Below, one piece after another: positions 59,611 to 64,000 of a stretch of 64,000 bases of DNA. Where the stretch lies: NCBI RefSeq assembly GCF_002197985.1, contig NZ_NBYK01000002.1:25016-89015 (forward strand). Reading direction: 5' to 3'. Under the pieces are notes generated by a model, which saw only the letters and a program-made list of their open reading frames with translations, ran no database searches and had not been told where the DNA came from. Each line of letters begins with the position of its first letter. The stretch's first letter is position 1. A program made the position numbers and the translations under genes. This stretch comes from Halopseudomonas aestusnigri (GTDB taxonomy: Bacteria > Pseudomonadota > Gammaproteobacteria > Pseudomonadales > Pseudomonadaceae).

Positions 59611-60109
59611 GGTGGAGGGTGGAGGCCAAGGCATCACCACCGAATTGTTGGCAACGCAGCGCTCGGTTCATGGGTACTGGCGGACACGCCTGCGGCTTAG
59701 TCCGCCCTACGGGTTGGTGCTACGCGGTAGGGTGGCGTAAGCCAAGGTATCTCCACCGAATCGTTGGCAACGCAGCGCTCGGTGCAGGTCACTGGCGGAC
59801 ACGCCTGCGGCTTAGACCGCCCTACGGGTTGGTGCTACGCGATAGGGTGGCGTAAGCCAAGGCGTTTCCACCGAATTGTTGGCAACGCAGCGCTCGGTGC
59901 AGGTCACTGGCGGACACGCCTGCGGTTTAGTCCGGCCTACGGGTTGGTGCTGCGCGGTAGGGTGGCGTAAGCCAAGGCGTCTCCACCGAATTGTTGGCAA
60001 CGCAGCGCTCGGTGCAGGTCACCGGCGGACACGCGTGCGGCTTGGTCAGCCCTGCGGGTTGGTGCTGCGCGGTAGGGTGGAGTAAGCCAAGGGCGTCTCC
60101 ACCGAATAG
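59611..60109. repeat. Tandem array of about four 115-bp repeats
   Basis: A unit beginning GAATTGTTGGCAACGCAGCG recurs at 59642, 59758, 59873 and 59988, with a final partial at 60104, so spacing is 115-116 bases. Each unit holds GCGGACACGCCTGCGG, CCTACGGGTTGGTGC and a GGTGG...CCACC inverted repeat around GTAAGCCAAGGCGT. Units differ at several bases. Open frames in the array only reflect the repeat period. The 784-bp stretch between ppiD and oprD holds no supported gene. Confidence 0.92.
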
Positions 60110-60158
60110 GCACCAAACCCTTTGCGCTTTACGGGCAAGGGCTCTGTGCTGGTGAGGG

Positions 60159-60196
60159 AAAAAAACCGCTGCGACCAATCGGGGGTGGCGCAGCGG
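60159..60196 (-). terminator. Terminator of the OprD-family porin gene
   Basis: On the minus strand CCGCTGCG pairs with CGCAGCGG and is followed by T7. Confidence 0.88.
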
Positions 60197-60239
60197 CTAA
60201 ATTCCAGGCAATCGTGTGGGGGGCCTGGATGGAGCAGGA

Positions 60240-61457
60240 TTACTTCAGGGCAATGCTGTAGCTCAGGATCAGGCGGTTCTCGTCGATATCCCGGGTGGCG
60301 TCGGAGCGGACCATCGCATTACGCCAGCGCAGCGCGAGGTTTTTGAACGTGCCGCTCTGAACGGTGTAACTGACATCGATATCGCGCTCCCATTCCTTAC
60401 CCTCGGTACCACCAACGTCGAAGTTGTCGCCGGTAACATAACGGGCAAAGGCGTTCAGGCCGGGGATGCCGAGCGCGGCAAAGTTGAGATCGTAGCGCGC
60501 TTGCCAGGACTGTTCGTCGGCCCGGGCGAAATCGAGAATCTGCACATAGTTGACGATGTACGGATCGGTTTCCGCCAGATACGGGAAGGCGGTATCGCCG
60601 TCGCTGTCCTGATAGCCAACGCGGAAGGTGTGGGGTCCGGTTGCTGCGGACAGTGTCAGCGAAGTCAGCTGATGATCGATCTTGAGCGGCTGATTACCAT
60701 CATCGCCGCTGTCGAACCAGGCCAGATTGACGCCGAGCTTCCAGTCTCCCACTGGCTGGGTGTGAATCAGATTGACCAGATTCTGGTTGTAGACGTCCTG
60801 AAGCTCCGCGCGCCAGAGGCCAATGGTGGTGTTCTTGCTGTTGAAGGCGTAGCTGCCGCCAAGGTAGTTGAAGCGATCGGATGCGCCGCCAACGGTGGAG
60901 AGGATGTCCTCCCGGTTGCTGCTGTTGCGGTAGTTCACCTCGCGCAACTGGCCGGCCTGGATATCGAGATTCTCGATTTCGTTGATGGCGAGGCTGGCGC
61001 CGCTGAAGCTCTGGGGCAGCAGACGCGAGTCACCCGAACTGGCAATCGGCAGTTTTGGCATCAGGCCGCCAACCTTGAGTACCGAGTTGGACAGGCGGGC
61101 CTTGATTGCGGCCGTCGCCTCGCTGTAGCTGTCTGCGCCTTCGTCACCATAGGCATTGGCCAGCAGTCCGGAACCGGCACGCTCATCATCGGAGTCGAGC
61201 TTGATGCCAAGGCCTGCGTAGACGTCGACACCCAGGCCCAGCGGGCCCGGCGTATAGCCGGATTCTGCCTTGAAGATGAAGCCCTGGGCCCATTCCTCCG
61301 CCTTGGACTGTGCGCCGGGATCTCTGAAATCGCGATTGAAATAGAAGTTGCGCAGCTGCAGTGATGCGGTGGCATCGTCTGCGAATCCCGCAGCCTGTGC
61401 ACTGCTGCAGGCGATCGCCGCGGTAACGGCAAGCGCAAGGGGAGTCACATGCTTCAT
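60240..61457 (-). CDS. OprD-family outer membrane porin
   Basis: This 405-residue outer-membrane channel takes up small molecules such as amino acids or carboxylates. Signal peptide residues 1-22 end SSAQAAGF. LQLRNFYFNRDFRDPGAQSK at the mature N-terminus, then EEWAQGFIFKAESGYTPGPL and LAINEIENLDIQAGQLREVN, are typical OprD blocks. The end NRLILSYSIALK gives the final strand. CAGGAG lies eight bases before the ATG. The specific substrate cannot be read from the sequence. Confidence 0.92.
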   Translation of the reverse strand: MKHVTPLALAVTAAIACSSAQAAGFADDATASLQLRNFYFNRDFRDPGAQSKAEEWAQGFIFKAESGYTPGPLGLGVDVYAGLGIKLDSDDERAGSGLLANAYGDEGADSYSEATAAIKARLSNSVLKVGGLMPKLPIASSGDSRLLPQSFSGASLAINEIENLDIQAGQLREVNYRNSSNREDILSTVGGASDRFNYLGGSYAFNSKNTTIGLWRAELQDVYNQNLVNLIHTQPVGDWKLGVNLAWFDSGDDGNQPLKIDHQLTSLTLSAATGPHTFRVGYQDSDGDTAFPYLAETDPYIVNYVQILDFARADEQSWQARYDLNFAALGIPGLNAFARYVTGDNFDVGGTEGKEWERDIDVSYTVQSGTFKNLALRWRNAMVRSDATRDIDENRLILSYSIALK

Positions 61458-61660
61458 TGTTATTCTCCTGATGTGAAGTGTGGCATGGGTTACGCCGAGG
61501 GAAATAAAGCACGCGACCGCACGCATGACCTTACGACCATCGTCGAACTGTCATGCGAGTGTCTTGAAATTGACCTGATGAAGTGGCAGCAGCGGCTCTG
61601 TGTCAGGCCCTGCAGGCCGCCAGGCTGGTGACCTGTACTTTAGTCTAATGCGAGCCCTGA

Positions 61661-62260
61661 TCAGGACATGCCGTTGACAAAAGCGGGGTTGCTCATGTCA
61701 ATCAGTGGACGAATGCCGGCCAGGGCCCGGGTGTAATGCAGCAGCACATCGAGGTTGTAATCCAGCCGCTGATGCAGGCGCTCATCGGCTGCGGATTCGG
61801 GTTCTTCGCCGTTCATGACGTGGTTAACATCGCGCACGATGAGATGCTCGGGGATGTAGCAAAGGCGGCAATTCTTGTAACTGGAGGCGCGCAATTCGCT
61901 GATCGGAAAGGCGCCGCCAACCCCGGCAGAAATGCCGCCCAGCATGGCCGGCTTGTGTGCCAATTGCGCCTTGCTTGCATAAAGGAAGAAGTTCTTGATC
62001 GCGGGGCACGCCATGCCATGCCACTCCGGGGCGAGGATGATGACGGCGTCTGCCCGACTGAGGCGTGCCTCGTATTCTTCCCAAGGGCCACTTTCGTCCG
62101 CCGGCCATAGCGGGAGAGGGGAGCGCCCCAGATCTATGATGGATACCGCGTCTGCTTCCAGATCGTGCGCTCGAATCAGGCGGTTGCGAATGAATCCGGC
62201 GACTTTGGCGGTTTGGCTATCAACCCGGCTGCTGCCGGCGACAATGACGATGTGATGCAT
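61661..62260 (-). CDS. NAD(P)H-dependent FMN reductase-family flavoprotein
   Basis: This 199-residue flavodoxin-like reductase has [18 protein letters not shown] as the FMN phosphate loop and [20 protein letters not shown] as the PEYxG-like flavin motif. The last third is longer than in small family members. It probably reduces FMN or quinones with NAD(P)H. The substrate is unknown. It is divergent from the antiporter gene. Confidence 0.85.
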   Translation of the reverse strand: MHHIVIVAGSSRVDSQTAKVAGFIRNRLIRAHDLEADAVSIIDLGRSPLPLWPADESGPWEEYEARLSRADAVIILAPEWHGMACPAIKNFFLYASKAQLAHKPAMLGGISAGVGGAFPISELRASSYKNCRLCYIPEHLIVRDVNHVMNGEEPESAADERLHQRLDYNLDVLLHYTRALAGIRPLIDMSNPAFVNGMS

Positions 62261-62445
62261 GGCGGGCCTCTATTACAAAGTTGGAGGGTTACTGTACCCG
62301 ATATGACTGCCAGGCCGCCTTTGGTCAGTGCTTTTTGACAGCGTCGGGGCAGTGGGGCAGAGTACGCGACCTTTGGGGCGCCTGCCTTCTGGCGTCGGTA
62401 TGTGGTGGCCGTAAAGGGCGGCAGAGAAAACATGGGGAGTGTGCA

Positions 62446-63765
62446 ATGAACGCAGTGGTAGCGGCTGTTGCCGTGATGCTGATACTGAGCCTGTGCCGGG
62501 TGCACGTGGTAGTCGCGCTGATCTTCGGCGCCTTGACCGGTGGCCTGCTGGGTGGGCTTGGTCTGGAAGCGACGCTGAGCACCTTCCAATCAGGATTGGG
62601 CAAGGGCGCAAATATTGCTCTGAGTTATGCCTTGCTGGGTGCCTTTGCCGTGGCAATCGCCAAGTCGGGCCTGGCGCACGCGCTGGCCGATAAGGGGCTG
62701 CGACTGGTAGATAGCCGCCGAGAGGGCAGCGGCACGGTACTCAAGCTGATGCTGTTGCTGGTGCTGTTGGGCGTTGCTATCTCCTCGCAGAACATCCTGC
62801 CTATCCACATTGCCTTTATCCCGTTGCTGGTGCCGCCGTTGCTGTTCGTCATGGCGCGCTTGCAGCTGGATCGTCGGGCGGTAGCCTGTGCGCTGACCTT
62901 TGGCTTGATTACCCCCTACATGTTCCTGCCGGTCGGTTTTGGCGGCATTTTCCTCAATGACATTCTGCTGGCCAATGTTGCCGAAAGCGGCGTTGTCGTG
63001 GACGGTGTCAATGTCATGCATGCCATGGCACTGCCGGCGCTGGGCATGTTGTTCGGTCTGCTGGTGGCGGTCTTTATCAGTTATCGCAAGCCGCGTGCCT
63101 ACGATGAACAGCGGATCAGCGAGGTAGAGCGTACGGAAAGCAGTTACAACCCGATGTCGCTGCTGGTTGCGCTCGCCGCCGTGGTCGCAGCCTTTGTCAT
63201 TCAGCTGTGGCTGGATTCGATGATCATGGGGGCGCTTGCCGGCTTCGTGATCTTCTCGGTGTCGGGAGTTGTGCGCTGGCGTGAGGCTGACGGTGTCTTC
63301 ACCGAAGGCATGAAGATGATGGCAATGATCGGCTTTATCATGATTGCGGCCGCCGGCTTTGCCGAAGTGATGCGGGCTACCGGCGCCATCGGGACACTGG
63401 TCGACAGCTCTGCGGCAGTGATTGGCGACAATCGTGCGCTGGCGGCGCTGCTGATGTTGCTGGTCGGGCTGCTGATTACCATGGGCATCGGTTCGTCGTT
63501 CTCGACCATTCCGATTATCGCGGCAATCTATGTACCGCTGGCAATGCAGCTGGGCTTCAGCCCGGCGGCGATTGTTGCTCTGGTCGGTACCGCTGCGGCG
63601 CTGGGTGATGCCGGTTCCCCCGCGTCTGACTCGACCCTCGGCCCGACCGCGGGTCTGAACGTGGACGGGCAGCACAACCACATCTGGGACACCGTGGTGC
63701 CGACCTTTATCCACTACAACCTGCCGCTGATCATTTTCGGCTGGATTGCGGTGATGGTGCTGTAA
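62446..63765 (+). CDS. Na+/H+ antiporter family protein
   Basis: This 439-residue inner-membrane carrier has about 11-12 helices. It belongs to the NhaC-like Na+/H+ antiporter family: the N-terminal [60 protein letters not shown], and the C-terminal [20 protein letters not shown] with conserved Asp/Ser, as seen in amino-acid and sodium exchangers. The ATG at 62446 is preferred, because upstream in-frame codons give a non-membrane leader. Confidence 0.88.
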   Translation: MNAVVAAVAVMLILSLCRVHVVVALIFGALTGGLLGGLGLEATLSTFQSGLGKGANIALSYALLGAFAVAIAKSGLAHALADKGLRLVDSRREGSGTVLKLMLLLVLLGVAISSQNILPIHIAFIPLLVPPLLFVMARLQLDRRAVACALTFGLITPYMFLPVGFGGIFLNDILLANVAESGVVVDGVNVMHAMALPALGMLFGLLVAVFISYRKPRAYDEQRISEVERTESSYNPMSLLVALAAVVAAFVIQLWLDSMIMGALAGFVIFSVSGVVRWREADGVFTEGMKMMAMIGFIMIAAAGFAEVMRATGAIGTLVDSSAAVIGDNRALAALLMLLVGLLITMGIGSSFSTIPIIAAIYVPLAMQLGFSPAAIVALVGTAAALGDAGSPASDSTLGPTAGLNVDGQHNHIWDTVVPTFIHYNLPLIIFGWIAVMVL

Positions 63766-63778
63766 CGCATTGAGCTGA

Positions 63779-63816
63779 AAAAAAGCCCTGCTCGGGAAAC
63801 CGGGCAGGGCTTTTTT
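63779..63816 (+). terminator. Terminator after the antiporter gene
   Basis: A 12-bp stem, AAAAAAGCCCTG/CAGGGCTTTTTT, is followed by more T. Confidence 0.93.
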
Positions 63817-64000
63817 GTGGTTCTTTGGCAAGTTTGGGGCAGCGTGACAAGGCGGCGATGCAGTTAAGCGAATGCGCGAATGGTCGGGTGTGCACCGGGG
63901 TTGGTCCCGTTTACGCGGGTGAGTAGCGCAGGGCTGGCGGGAAAAAGGACGGCAGCCTGTTTAAGGAGCGCAGCGACGAGTTCTGCCGGCCCCCGCTAGA
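63817..64000. other. Gene-free window end
   Basis: I see no supported feature in these 184 bases. A downstream gene may begin or end just outside the window. Confidence 0.5.

Noticed and set aside
59529..60178. Several short open frames in the repeat array
   Set aside because: They share period-derived peptides and arise only from the 115-bp repeat. No ribosome sites or conserved products.
60216..61364. Plus-strand open frame of 382 codons
   Set aside because: It is antisense to the OprD-family porin, which has a signal peptide, family blocks and a terminator.

Overview
The window is GC-rich gammaproteobacterial DNA of the Pseudomonas type. The host part has Pseudomonas hallmarks: the order folD, tRNA-Arg/His/Leu, tig, clpP, clpX, lon, hupB, ppiD, a GntR-prpB-prpC-acnD-prpF methylcitrate locus, and an OprD-family porin. 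I cannot name the species from the sequence alone. It could be Pseudomonas or a close relative such as Halopseudomonas.

Positions 1 to about 34,000 are most of a temperate siphophage prophage read left to right. The integrase and main repressor are not in the window, so the left end lies before base 1. The early module holds a Cro-like protein, an array of seven hairpins, a CII/CP76-type regulator, a TraR/DksA zinc-finger gene broken by a 23-bp tandem duplication, a TOPRIM primase-like protein, an SF3-like helicase, an iteron cluster that is probably the replication origin, and a possible late regulator. A holin-like gene leads into a lambda-type packaging and head module: Nu1, A, W, B, C with a nested scaffold, D, E and FII-like. 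Tail genes follow (tail terminator, tube, tape measure, tip proteins), then lysis genes: a GH108 endolysin and nested Rz/Rz1.

Several accessory cassettes sit inside the structural operon. These are an inverted membrane WYL-TerB gene, a two-gene unit with an ISL3-like transposase, and a membrane/coiled-coil gene. They end at hairpin terminators placed just before the ribosome binding site of the next tail gene.

The right end of the prophage (31,575-33,996, minus strand) looks like an anti-CRISPR island. It holds an AcrIF11 homologue (ADP-ribosyltransferase type), an AcrVA2-family protein, a ribbon-helix-helix protein that could be the anti-CRISPR-associated repressor, and an unrecognised 91-residue first gene that is a good new anti-CRISPR candidate. 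Two transcription units are driven by near-identical 145-bp promoter-leader copies (3 mismatches), each with a 9-bp inverted repeat over the promoter.

From about 34,440 the DNA is ordinary chromosome. It holds endonuclease I, an MFS transporter, pabB, a RimK-like ligase with its 7TM transglutaminase-like partner, the methylcitrate (propionate) operon, an SDR, folD, three tRNAs, the protein quality-control block tig-clpP-clpX-lon-hupB-ppiD, an array of about four 115-bp tandem repeats, an OprD-family porin, an NAD(P)H:FMN reductase-like protein and a Na+/H+ antiporter-family protein.
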